Assembly: GCA_947258625.1 (NCBI GenBank)
Contig: CAMYJN010000063.1
Span: 1 to 8,935 of the forward strand
Reading direction: 5' to 3'
Source: an uncultured Polyangiaceae bacterium
Lineage (GTDB): Bacteria; Myxococcota_A; Polyangia; Polyangiales; Houyiibacteriaceae
DNA length: 8,935 nt
In this document: in pieces, positions 1 to 6,402 of the stretch
How positions within the stretch are numbered: position 1 is the stretch's first letter
Layout of the letters: every line of letters starts with the position of its first letter
Translations under genes and position numbers: made by a program
Notes under the pieces: model-generated
Seen by the model: only the letters and a program-made list of their open reading frames with translations
Database searches by the model: none
What the model was told of the DNA's origin: nothing

Positions 1-925
1 AACGAAGCTCGAGCGAGTGCGGTCCGTCGGGCACTTCGATCGAATGGACGCCATCACCGAGCGTGTCTGCTCTCGTGGACACGATGTCACGGTCTTCTTT
101 GTCGATTCGAACCGAGAACTTTCCGCCGCGCGGTTGTTCCTCGTAGTAGATCTCGAATCGGGATGCCTGCTTGCCGACATCGCCCCGTTTGGCAGTGCCG
201 ATTCGCGCCCACGAGCCTCGCATGGCTCTCGACTGGACGCCGCCGTAGCCGTAGCGGCCGTTGCGATCCTGTCGGCGCACGACTTCACGAAGCTCCCAGG
301 CTTCGGGGTTGGACGATTGCCGCACGCCGCGGTGCTTGTAGGGGATGTACCCCTTGGCCGCGAGCACGAAGCCATGTCCTGCATCCCCAAAACGCGCCTG
401 TAGGTTCTGACGAACGGTCGAAGTGATTAGGTCGGTGGCGATACTCGAGTCGCCGTAATGTCCGACCCGTGTAATGGCGCCTTTCTCCGCGCGCGCCGTT
501 TTTTCGAGGGACTCGTAGAACGCCCGCATACCCCGCCCGCTTTGGTCTTCGATCCGGACCGATATCCCCGCGTACTCCGAAGGGTCGATCGTCACACCGT
601 CCTCCGACCCGGTCGGCGGCGCCACGATTGGTTTGGTGCCCAGGTTCGCGGCTACGGTTTCGCCCACCGCTTCGGCGAGACGCTCGGTGCCGGCGCCTTC
701 GCCAGCCGTCGAACGGTAGGAGCCTCCGTGACCGGCGAAGGCAGGGATCTCACCCCAGCGCTTGAAGAGACGCAAGATGGGAACGTCCTCCTCACCCGGA
801 ATCCAAGGCCGAAGGGCTTGGATTGGAGGGACCAGGTACGTCAACATGCAAGCCCCCAACATGAAAACGACCACCGTGACCAGGTGCTGTAGGGGCGTGA
901 GACGTTCGTGAATTGGCTTCAGCAT
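1..925 (-). CDS. SGNH/GDSL hydrolase-like protein, partner of MBOAT acyltransferase (C-terminus beyond window)
   Basis: The frame is open from an ATG at 925 to the left edge, giving 308 codons without a stop. A hydrophobic segment at about residues 12-34 is a signal or membrane anchor. It contains Leu-Gly-Ala-Cys26, so a lipoprotein cleavage site is possible, although an uncleaved anchor fits as well. About 110 low-complexity residues follow. Next comes an SGNH block I, His156-Tyr-Gly-Asp159-Ser160, followed by an 'RFGDAGHGF' stretch, which is the nucleophile-serine region of this superfamily. The later Asp/His catalytic block would lie outside the window. In known MBOAT/SGNH pairs (AlgI with AlgJ/AlgX, PatA with PatB) the SGNH partner transfers or removes acetyl groups on an envelope glycan; that role here is inferred. 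The ATG overlaps the TAA of the MBOAT gene (TAATG), so the two are probably translationally coupled. Confidence 0.8.
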   Translation of the reverse strand, partial: MLKPIHERLTPLQHLVTVVVFMLGACMLTYLVPPIQALRPWIPGEEDVPILRLFKRWGEIPAFAGHGGSYRSTAGEGAGTERLAEAVGETVAANLGTKPIVAPPTGSEDGVTIDPSEYAGISVRIEDQSGRGMRAFYESLEKTARAEKGAITRVGHYGDSSIATDLITSTVRQNLQARFGDAGHGFVLAAKGYIPYKHRGVRQSSNPEAWELREVVRRQDRNGRYGYGGVQSRAMRGSWARIGTAKRGDVGKQASRFEIYYEEQPRGGKFSVRIDKEDRDIVSTRADTLGDGVHSIEVPDGPHSLELR

Positions 926-2352
926 TAGAATTGAAAATAAATGTATGGAACGACTTCGCTCGTCGCGACGACGCTCAGAACAAAGCCAATGGCGGCGAGA
1001 GCGATGCCCTGGGCAGGCGCGGGCATGGACTTGAAGCGGAGCTCGATCGATTCGAACCAGCCCTTCGGCGTATAGTGGGCCGCGAAGGTCAGGACCAGCA
1101 TCGCCCAGACGCCAAGCGAAATCTGGGCGACCGAAAATGTGCCCGAACCGAGCCGAGCGGTCACGTCCGCGGCGTTCTGAAGGCTCGTCGCTCGAAAGAG
1201 GATGCGCGAGAAGACGACGAACTGGAGAGCCCAGAACACTTTGAAGGCGTGGAGTCGCCAACTGTCAATCGTGTCGCGACTGCGGCCGGACTGCCTGTAG
1301 AAGAAGCGGTGAATCACCATCGCCATCGATTGCAGAATCGCGTAGAAAACGAAGGTCCAAGAGGCGCCGTGCCAGATGCCAATCAGAAACATGGTCAGCC
1401 AGAGGTTCCAATACGCGCGGATCGGGCCGCCACGGGAGCCGCCGAGCGGGAAATAGAGGTAGTCGCGGAGCCAGGTCGAAAGCGTCATGTGCCAGCGGCG
1501 CCAAAATTCCGCAGGGCTTGCGGATTGATACGGCCGGTCGAAGTTTCTTGGAAGCTCGAGGCCCATGAGCTTCGCTGACCCTCGCGCGACGTCGGTGTAG
1601 CCCGAGAAGTCGCAGTAGATTTGCATCGTGAAGCCGTAGAGCGCGATCACGACCTCGGCTCCACTGTACAACTCCGGCTGATCGAAGACCCGGTCAACCA
1701 GATTCACCGAAAGGTAGTCGGCGATGGCCACCTTTTTGATCATGCCGGTTGCGACGAGGAAGAGGCCCTGGGTGACCTGTTCGTCGCGAAGCGTAATCTT
1801 GCGTTGAAGTTGCGGCAGCAGCTGCGAGGCACGGACAATGGGGCCGGCGACCAGCTGCGGAAAGTACGTCACGAAGAAGGCGAACTGGAAGAAATTGCGG
1901 GTCGGTTCGAGCTTGCGCCGGTAGATGTCGATCGTGTAGCTGAGCGTTTGGAACGTGTAGAAGGAGATGCCCACGGGCAACAGCACGTCTAGGAACGGAG
2001 GGTTTGGGATCTCGATGCCGAAAAAGAGAGCCAGCACGTCCGCGGTCGCTTGCGAGGCGAAGTTGAAATACTTGAACAGCCCGAGGAGCCCGAGGTTCGA
2101 AACCAGGCTGACGATGAGCCAGCGCTTTCGGGTCGTTTGGTTCTCGGTCGCGTGGATGCGAAGACCGACGACGTAGTCGATGACCGTCGACCCGAGGATC
2201 AGGACGATATAGGCCGGGTGCCATGCCATGTAGAACAGGCAGGACGCCACGAAGATGAAGATGATACGCAGCTGCGCATGGCGAGCCAGGAGCCAGAACC
2301 CGGCGACCGCAACGCCCAAGAATAGAATGTAATCGAGGCTATTGAAGAGCAC
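925..2352 (-). CDS. MBOAT family O-acyltransferase (AlgI/PatA-like)
   Basis: This 475-residue polytopic membrane protein opens with the usual family start MLFNSLDYILFL. It has about ten or more hydrophobic segments, the family stretch 'PQLVAGPI' (165-172), a cytoplasmic-type core with FWRRWH (283-288) and 'STWLRDYLYFPLGG' (292-305), and the key IWHGASW motif with His328. This corresponds to the invariant catalytic His of AlgI. The length matches AlgI-type proteins. Such enzymes pass acyl groups, usually acetyl, across the inner membrane for O-acetylation of an exopolysaccharide, peptidoglycan or other glycan; the substrate here is unknown. The start is GTG, preceded by an AAGGGGA ribosome-binding sequence at about 2356-2362. 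The homologous N-terminus agrees with this start. It forms a two-gene operon with the SGNH gene. Confidence 0.95.
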   Translation of the reverse strand: MLFNSLDYILFLGVAVAGFWLLARHAQLRIIFIFVASCLFYMAWHPAYIVLILGSTVIDYVVGLRIHATENQTTRKRWLIVSLVSNLGLLGLFKYFNFASQATADVLALFFGIEIPNPPFLDVLLPVGISFYTFQTLSYTIDIYRRKLEPTRNFFQFAFFVTYFPQLVAGPIVRASQLLPQLQRKITLRDEQVTQGLFLVATGMIKKVAIADYLSVNLVDRVFDQPELYSGAEVVIALYGFTMQIYCDFSGYTDVARGSAKLMGLELPRNFDRPYQSASPAEFWRRWHMTLSTWLRDYLYFPLGGSRGGPIRAYWNLWLTMFLIGIWHGASWTFVFYAILQSMAMVIHRFFYRQSGRSRDTIDSWRLHAFKVFWALQFVVFSRILFRATSLQNAADVTARLGSGTFSVAQISLGVWAMLVLTFAAHYTPKGWFESIELRFKSMPAPAQGIALAAIGFVLSVVATSEVVPYIYFQF

Positions 2353-2385
2353 TGGTCCCCTTACCCAGCGTGAGTGCGCCCGGTT

Positions 2386-2412
2386 CTAGCCGCAGGCAGC
2401 CCTGCACGCTAG
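2386..2412. promoter_or_regulatory. Interrupted dyad in the MBOAT/SDR divergent spacer
   Basis: CTAGC (2386-2390) pairs with GCTAG (2408-2412), and inside it GCAGG (2392-2396) pairs with CCTGC (2401-2405) around a CAGC loop. That gives ten base pairs with one small internal bulge. It lies 33 bases upstream of the MBOAT start and 51 bases upstream of the SDR start, where an operator for both divergent genes would be expected. It could instead be an RNA hairpin in one of the leaders. No T-run follows on either strand, so it is not a standard terminator. Confidence 0.35.
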
Positions 2413-2416
2413 CTGC

Positions 2417-2445
2417 TTGACGGAGGCCTTGCTTCGACCAAGCAT
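2417..2445 (+). promoter_or_regulatory. Possible sigma70-type promoter for the SDR/MATE genes
   Basis: TTGACG (2417-2422) is a good -35 box. A 17-base spacer leads to AAGCAT (2440-2445), which matches the -10 consensus at only three of six positions. The -35 box begins five bases after the dyad. The predicted transcript would start very close to the ribosome-binding site at 2454-2458, leaving a short leader. The call is tentative. Confidence 0.2.
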
Positions 2446-2463
2446 CTGCGGCCGGAGGTCGGG

Positions 2464-3228
2464 ATGAAGATTGCTGGTTCGGTAGCCTTGGTGACGGGTG
2501 GAGCTTCTGGCTTGGGCGAGGCGACGGTGCGCAAGCTGGTGAGCGACGGGGCGCGCGCGGTCATCGTCGACCTCAATGCGGATCGCGGAAAGAAGCTAGC
2601 CGCCGAGCTCGGTGACGCGGCGACTTATGCGCATGCCGACGTCAGCAATGCTGACGAAGTACAGGCGGCAGTCGAGCAGGCGACGTCGATGGGAACCCTC
2701 CGCGCCGCGATCAGCTGCGCGGGGATCGGATTCGGCATGCGAACGATTGGCAAGGACGGCACGCCGCACGACCTCGGCGTCTTTCAGAAAGTCATTTCGG
2801 TCAATCTCGTGGGCACCTTCAACGTTCTCCGTCTTACCGCCTCGGCCATGGCCAAAAACGAGCCCGAAGACGGCGAGCGAGGTGTCGTCATAAACACTGC
2901 ATCGGTGGCGGCCTTCGACGGCCAGATCGGGCAAGTGGCGTACTCGGCCTCGAAGGGTGGCATCGTGGGCCTGACCCTGCCGGCCGCACGCGACCTCTCC
3001 AAAGCGCAGATTCGCGTCGTGACGATCGCGCCAGGCACCTTCGACACGCCGTTGCTGGCGACGCTTCCCGACGACATGCGCGCGGCTCTTGCTGCGACGA
3101 TCCCACACCCGAGTCGGCTCGGCCGTCCGGCAGAGTTCGGCGCGCTTGCCTGCCACATCGTCGAGAACAGCTACCTCAACGGCGAGGTCATCCGCCTCGA
3201 CGGTTCCATTCGCATGGCGCCACGCTAG
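2464..3228 (+). CDS. SDR family 3-hydroxyacyl-CoA dehydrogenase-like oxidoreductase (HSD10 type)
   Basis: This 254-residue protein is a complete classical short-chain dehydrogenase. It has the nucleotide-binding TGGASGLG (11-18), Asp36 at the end of the second strand (favours NAD over NADP), 'SCAG' in place of NNAG (84-87), and the catalytic set Asn114, Ser147, Tyr160, Lys164 (YSASK). The segments '[18 protein letters not shown]' and the tail '[18 protein letters not shown]' are characteristic of the HSD10/type II 3-hydroxyacyl-CoA dehydrogenase subfamily. The likely reaction is NAD-dependent oxidation of 3-hydroxyacyl-CoA or 2-methyl-3-hydroxybutyryl-CoA in fatty-acid or isoleucine breakdown; the exact substrate is inferred. 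The ATG follows a strong GGAGG at 2454-2458 with five bases between. It is 35 bases upstream of the MATE gene on the same strand, so co-transcription is plausible although the functions do not obviously connect. Confidence 0.93.
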   Translation: MKIAGSVALVTGGASGLGEATVRKLVSDGARAVIVDLNADRGKKLAAELGDAATYAHADVSNADEVQAAVEQATSMGTLRAAISCAGIGFGMRTIGKDGTPHDLGVFQKVISVNLVGTFNVLRLTASAMAKNEPEDGERGVVINTASVAAFDGQIGQVAYSASKGGIVGLTLPAARDLSKAQIRVVTIAPGTFDTPLLATLPDDMRAALAATIPHPSRLGRPAEFGALACHIVENSYLNGEVIRLDGSIRMAPR

Positions 3229-3263
3229 CTTGCCGCTGCACGCGACAGTTCTAGAGTCGGGCC

Positions 3264-4628
3264 GTGGGTGATGCGGCGCAGCCAGAGGTGCACGTCCTCG
3301 GCGTGCCTCCTGTGCGAAGGCGGAGAATCCTCGGGCTCGCGCTTCCGATCATAGGCGGAATGCTGTCGCAAAATGTGTTGAACCTCGTCGACACGGCGAT
3401 GGTCGGCACGCTCGGCGACGCCGCTCTTGCCGGCGTTGGTCTCGGCGGCTTTGCGAATTTTCTCTTCTCCGCATTCATTTTGGGCCTGTCCGCCGGGGTC
3501 CAGGCGATGGCCGCGCGTCGCGTTGGCGAAGGGCGCCTCAGCGAAACGGCGATCCCGCTCAACGGGGGCTTGCTGCTCGCGCTGATCATCGCGGTCCCCT
3601 GGTCGGCGACCCTGATCACGCTCGCGCCGGAGTACTTCCCCGTGCTCACCAGCGACATGGCGGTCGTCGAGCAAGGCGTCCCCTACCTGCGGGCCCGGCT
3701 CTTCGCGATGTTTGCGATGGGGATGAACTTCGCGTTCCGCGGCTATTGGAACGCAGTGGACAAGTCGATTCTCTACATGCGCACGCTCATCACGATGCAC
3801 GTGGTCAACATCTTCCTCAACTGGGTGCTGATCTTCGGAAACCTCGGCGCGCCCGAGCTGGGCGCGATGGGTGCCGGCGTTGCTTCGGCCATCGCGACCG
3901 TGTTTGGCACCGCCTCGTACTTCGTGCTCGGTCGCAGCTATGCACGTGACGCCGGGTTCCTTCACGGGCTACCCGACCGCGCTACGATGACGACCATCAT
4001 TCGACTGGCAGCCCCAGCCGGCCTGCAGCAGTTTTTCTTTGCCGCGGGCATGACGGTCTTCCTCATGCTCGTCGCCCGCATTGGGACGCCGGAGCTCGCG
4101 GCGACCAAGGTCATCATCGACCTCATCCTCGTCGGCATCTTGCCTGGCATCGGCTTCGGGCTGGCGGCCGCGTCGCTCGCGGGGCAGGCGCTTGGGCGTG
4201 GTGCGCCAGACGATGCCAAACAGTGGGGATGGGACGTCACCAAGATGGCGATCTTGGTCGTCGGGGCACTCAGCATTCCAGCGGTGCTGGTGCCGGAATG
4301 GATCCTGAGCGGCTTCATCCACGAGCCCACGACCCTCGCACTTGCCAAAAACCCGCTTCGGCTCGTGGCCGCGTTTCTCTTCCTCGATGCCGTCGGGATG
4401 GTTCTGATGAACGCCCTGATGGGAGCCGGCGACGTCAAGCGTGTGATGTTCATCGCCACCGGCTTTCAGTGGCTCATCTTCTTGCCTCTCGTCTACCTCT
4501 TCGGTCCGGTGATGGGACTCGGGCTCGTCGTCGTATTTGCGGTGCAGGTGGTGTACCGCGGGCTCCAGTCGCTCACGTTCGCCTTGATGTGGAAGCGTGG
4601 GCGTTGGCAGTCGATCGCGCTTCACTAA
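3264..4628 (+). CDS. MATE family efflux transporter (NorM/DinF type)
   Basis: This 454-residue protein has about twelve transmembrane helices arranged as two MatE halves (about residues 22-225 and 240-440). Family signatures visible are 'SQNVLNLVDTAMVGTLG' (35-51), 'FRGYWNAVDKSILYM' (158-172), the inter-half loop 'GQALGRGAPDDAK' (307-319) and 'NALMGAGDVKRVM' (383-395). Such proteins export drugs, cationic compounds or metabolites in exchange for Na+ or H+. The substrate cannot be told from sequence. The start is uncertain. GTG at 3264 is used because it gives a short basic N-terminus before helix 1, but no good ribosome-binding site precedes it. Downstream GTG codons at 3288, 3303 and 3312 are alternatives. 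The ATG at 3360 would cut into helix 1. The gene converges with a minus-strand operon just after its stop. Confidence 0.93.
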   Translation: MGDAAQPEVHVLGVPPVRRRRILGLALPIIGGMLSQNVLNLVDTAMVGTLGDAALAGVGLGGFANFLFSAFILGLSAGVQAMAARRVGEGRLSETAIPLNGGLLLALIIAVPWSATLITLAPEYFPVLTSDMAVVEQGVPYLRARLFAMFAMGMNFAFRGYWNAVDKSILYMRTLITMHVVNIFLNWVLIFGNLGAPELGAMGAGVASAIATVFGTASYFVLGRSYARDAGFLHGLPDRATMTTIIRLAAPAGLQQFFFAAGMTVFLMLVARIGTPELAATKVIIDLILVGILPGIGFGLAAASLAGQALGRGAPDDAKQWGWDVTKMAILVVGALSIPAVLVPEWILSGFIHEPTTLALAKNPLRLVAAFLFLDAVGMVLMNALMGAGDVKRVMFIATGFQWLIFLPLVYLFGPVMGLGLVVVFAVQVVYRGLQSLTFALMWKRGRWQSIALH

Positions 4629-4693
4629 CGTTCGAGCTGACCCGCCGCAGTGACGGCCTGCTGGACGGCCTCCAGCAGCGGGTCGCTCGTCAT
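4625..4693 (-). CDS. Possible 22-residue ORF coupled by ATGA to the gene above it
   Basis: An ATG at 4693 overlaps the TGA of the 118-residue anchored protein (ATGA). It opens a frame reading MTSDPLLEAVQQAVTAAGQLER, ending in TAG. The stop overlaps the convergent MATE stop by four bases. Most third codon positions are G or C, as in neighbouring genes, and the peptide would form an amphipathic helix. At this length chance is a real alternative, and no family is recognised. The frame also explains a perfect 8-base-pair inverted repeat at 4658-4678 (CTGCTGGA / TCCAGCAG). Confidence 0.3.
   Translation of the reverse strand: MTSDPLLEAVQQAVTAAGQLER
4658..4678. terminator. Inverted repeat between convergent genes (weak terminator candidate)
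   Basis: CTGCTGGA (4658-4665) and TCCAGCAG (4671-4678) pair perfectly across a five-base loop, in the gap between the converging MATE gene and the minus-strand operon. The position suits a bidirectional terminator. Neither side has the run of T residues of an intrinsic terminator, and the repeat lies inside a possible small ORF, so the call is weak. Confidence 0.25.
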
Positions 4694-5046
4694 TCGACGG
4701 GCTCACCGGTCGTGCGGTCGAGTGTCATCCAATGCGTTCCGGCGATCTGCACTTTAATGCCGTCTTCGGTGACTGTGACGGCCGGTTTGCTGGTGACGCT
4801 CCCCAGCTCGGCCCTCCAGAGCTCTTTGCCCGAGCCGACGTCTTTGGCAATCACGACGCCTGGGTCGCCCGCCTGCGCTTCGTAGAGAACGCCCTCGCTC
4901 AAGACCGAAGCGCTTTCGCCGTCTTGGTGGGCACGGGTGTTGTTCTCCAGACGGGTGGCGCCGAACCAAGCGATGAGGCCCGCCGCCAGAACCAGCGCCA
5001 ACAAGACCCCAACGACGCGCTTCCCAGACTTGCCCTCTTCAGCCAC
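4690..5046 (-). CDS. Small membrane-anchored protein with a single PQQ-propeller-like blade
   Basis: This 118-residue protein has a basic N-terminus (residues 1-10), one hydrophobic helix (about 11-29) and an exported tail. The tail carries 'AKDVGSGKELWRAELG' (67-82) and 'HWMTLDRTTGEPVE' (105-118). These resemble the strand-turn repeats of PQQ-like (quinoprotein) beta-propellers, which read as '.D..TG..LW'. Full propellers have seven or eight blades; here there is room for one or two, so it is either a minimal protein or the remnant of a longer one. No PQQ-binding or catalytic residues can be assigned. An in-frame TAA lies three codons upstream of the GTG at 5046, and no ATG occurs between them, so GTG is the first possible start. 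It is third in the operon with the four-helix protein and the FMN carrier, 31 bases after the former. Function unknown. Confidence 0.75.
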   Translation of the reverse strand: MAEEGKSGKRVVGVLLALVLAAGLIAWFGATRLENNTRAHQDGESASVLSEGVLYEAQAGDPGVVIAKDVGSGKELWRAELGSVTSKPAVTVTEDGIKVQIAGTHWMTLDRTTGEPVE

Positions 5047-5077
5047 GGCTGGTTCTTAGCATGCTCGTCGCGAGTGC

Positions 5078-5626
5078 CTAGCGGCGCCACATCTCCCAAA
5101 TCGGCACGAGGCTCATCACCAGGTAGCTGACGAGAAGAAGCAAACCGGATAGGGCGTAGGCTGCCACCGCGCCGGCGTAGCCATGCGCGACGAGCCAGGG
5201 CGCCGCGATGTGGAGCACCGTTCCAAACGAACCGATAGCGACCCATGCGACCTTCGACTGCTTCCGGGCCCGAGAGAGCATGTACATGTGGCTCAGGATC
5301 AACAGGTACACCGGCATCGAGAACAGATGGAAGTGCGTGATCTCCAGAAGCTTTCGGCGGGGCATCGGCTCGAACGCCGCCAGGCTCTCGCCGTCGGGGG
5401 GAAGCACCAGCGCGGGGCCTCCGCCGACCTCAGGCTCATCCACGGGCGGTGCTTCGCCTCCGTAGTACCCATCGGCGCCACTCAGATCGAGCCCGACCAT
5501 GTCGTGCGTCAACAAAATTGTCAGCGCCAAGCCGACGAGGGTGAACACCAGGAACACCGTGTACACGGCGCGTGCGCCGAGGGGTAGGGCGCGAAGCCTG
5601 CCGGAAGGTCGGGTGAAGTCCTGCAT
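5078..5626 (-). CDS. Four-helix membrane protein with intramembrane histidines (possible haem-b electron carrier)
   Basis: This 182-residue protein has four predicted helices (about 19-40, 93-117, 125-145, 150-173). A Pro/Gly/acid-rich loop at 41-92 should face the periplasm, judging by positive charges at the N-terminus, at 118-124 (RARKQSK) and at the C-terminus. Helix 2 contains His98-Phe-His100 and His113, and helix 3 contains His139 with His148 just after it. Pairs of histidines in adjacent helices are what b-type haem proteins use. I recognise the general style of small 'THxH' membrane proteins, but cannot name a family firmly. It starts with ATG, eight bases after the stop of the FMN-carrier gene, without a clear ribosome-binding site, suggesting coupled translation. 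By analogy with known FMN_bind/transmembrane-cytochrome pairs it may pass electrons between the membrane and the FMN carrier; this is inference. Confidence 0.8.
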   Translation of the reverse strand: MQDFTRPSGRLRALPLGARAVYTVFLVFTLVGLALTILLTHDMVGLDLSGADGYYGGEAPPVDEPEVGGGPALVLPPDGESLAAFEPMPRRKLLEITHFHLFSMPVYLLILSHMYMLSRARKQSKVAWVAIGSFGTVLHIAAPWLVAHGYAGAVAAYALSGLLLLVSYLVMSLVPIWEMWRR

Positions 5627-5634
5627 GGTTCGAG

Positions 5635-6195
5635 CTACGACGACGTGAGCACCGCGTCATGCAGCAGCAAGGTCGCACGCTTCACGGCTTTGGCCATCGC
5701 GTGTGCGGAAAGCGTTGCACCTGAGATCACGTCGATGTCGTGCCCGGGTCGAAAGCCGCTCGCCGCTTCCTTTCCTACGAACTGCTTGCGGAACCGCTTG
5801 GACCGAATCCCTTCGCCGTAGGGCTCGCGGTACGCAACCACCTCGACCCGCGTCACTCGGCCCTCTCCATCGAAGAACGTCGCGAAGTCGATGTACTCAT
5901 GCTGACCGATCTCACGATCGAAGAGCGCGTATCCGTCGACATGGTCGCCCGAGTGCGCGACGTAGAAGATGTACTCTCCCTTTTCGAGCTTCTGCCCGAG
6001 TCGCTTCCCGAGCAGCTCGCGATCTTTGTCGGAAAGCTGAACACGCTGGAAGTCGACTAGGTCGGACTGGCGGAACTGCTCGGCGAGAAGACCACGGACG
6101 CTGTAATAGACCTGTGCATCGCCGCTCGCGGCCAGGAGGGAGCCCGCGAGTGCGAGGACCAGCATGCAGGCGACCCTATTGAAAACGCTTTTCAT
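5635..6195 (-). CDS. Exported FMN-binding domain protein (covalent flavin carrier, NqrC/RnfG-like domain)
   Basis: From ATG at 6195 the protein has 186 residues. Residues 1-27 form a Sec signal peptide: basic start, hydrophobic core MLVLALAGSLLA, likely cleavage after Ala23 or Ala27. The C-terminal part is an FMN_bind domain, with 'DGYALFDREIGQHEYIDFATFFDGEGRVTRVEVV' (about 87-120) and the motif DVISGATLSAHAM (155-167). Thr161 is the expected site where ApbE attaches FMN through a phosphoester bond, as in NqrC and RnfG. It should therefore be a periplasmic one- or two-electron carrier. An in-frame TTG at 6207 would add four residues but has no ribosome-binding site and falls in a possible -10 box, so ATG is preferred. 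It is first in the minus-strand operon. No ApbE, Nqr or Rnf gene is in the window. Confidence 0.9.
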   Translation of the reverse strand: MKSVFNRVACMLVLALAGSLLAASGDAQVYYSVRGLLAEQFRQSDLVDFQRVQLSDKDRELLGKRLGQKLEKGEYIFYVAHSGDHVDGYALFDREIGQHEYIDFATFFDGEGRVTRVEVVAYREPYGEGIRSKRFRKQFVGKEAASGFRPGHDIDVISGATLSAHAMAKAVKRATLLLHDAVLTSS

Positions 6196-6206
6196 CTTCG
6201 TTTTCA

Positions 6207-6235
6207 ACGATAGGGGCTGCTCAGTTTCCCTGCAA
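6207..6235 (-). promoter_or_regulatory. Possible promoter of the FMN-carrier operon
   Basis: Read on the minus strand, TTGCAG (6235-6230) and TATCGT (6212-6207) are separated by 17 bases. They match the sigma70 boxes at three and four of six positions. Transcription would begin about five bases before the ATG at 6195, giving an almost leaderless message. The match is modest. Confidence 0.2.
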
Positions 6236-6246
6236 GTCGAAATTCA

Positions 6247-6261
6247 CCGCAAATTTTGCGG
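6247..6261. promoter_or_regulatory. Perfect 15-base palindrome in divergent spacer, putative operator
   Basis: CCGCAAA and TTTGCGG are exact inverted repeats flanking a single T. The site lies in the 207-base spacer between the divergent FMN-carrier operon and the VTT gene. It is 11 bases upstream of the possible -35 box of the FMN operon and 51 bases upstream of its ATG. Size, symmetry and place suit a dimeric transcription-factor site. I cannot assign a regulator. The rest of the spacer (6262-6402) shows no clear element. Confidence 0.4.
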
Positions 6262-6402
6262 GTTTGGGTCCCGTCACTGCCCTATTCCGACCCGCGTGGC
6301 CTCGCCTCCCTCGAATTCGGCCCGATCCGGGTTCCGTCTCGTTCCCATGGTCACCGACTTGGCGGTTCGCCGCCCGCTCGACAAGATGCGCCGTATCTCG
6401 AG

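Noticed and set aside
458..892. Plus-strand 144-codon frame near the left edge
   Set aside because: The opposite strand carries the open SGNH frame with a GDS motif and a TAATG link to MBOAT; the plus frame has no recognisable content.
913..1578. Plus-strand 221-codon frame
   Set aside because: It lies opposite the certain MBOAT gene and its translation is Arg/Glu-rich without any fold or family pattern; it is a shadow of high-GC coding.
3225..4706. Two long minus-strand frames (246 and 245 codons) opposite the MATE gene
   Set aside because: Charged, low-complexity translations that mirror the MATE codons; the MATE frame shows clear family motifs.
6256..6402. N-terminal extension of the VTT protein from TTG 6256
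   Set aside because: It would begin inside the 15-base palindrome, has no ribosome-binding site, and adds residues unlike any VTT N-terminus.
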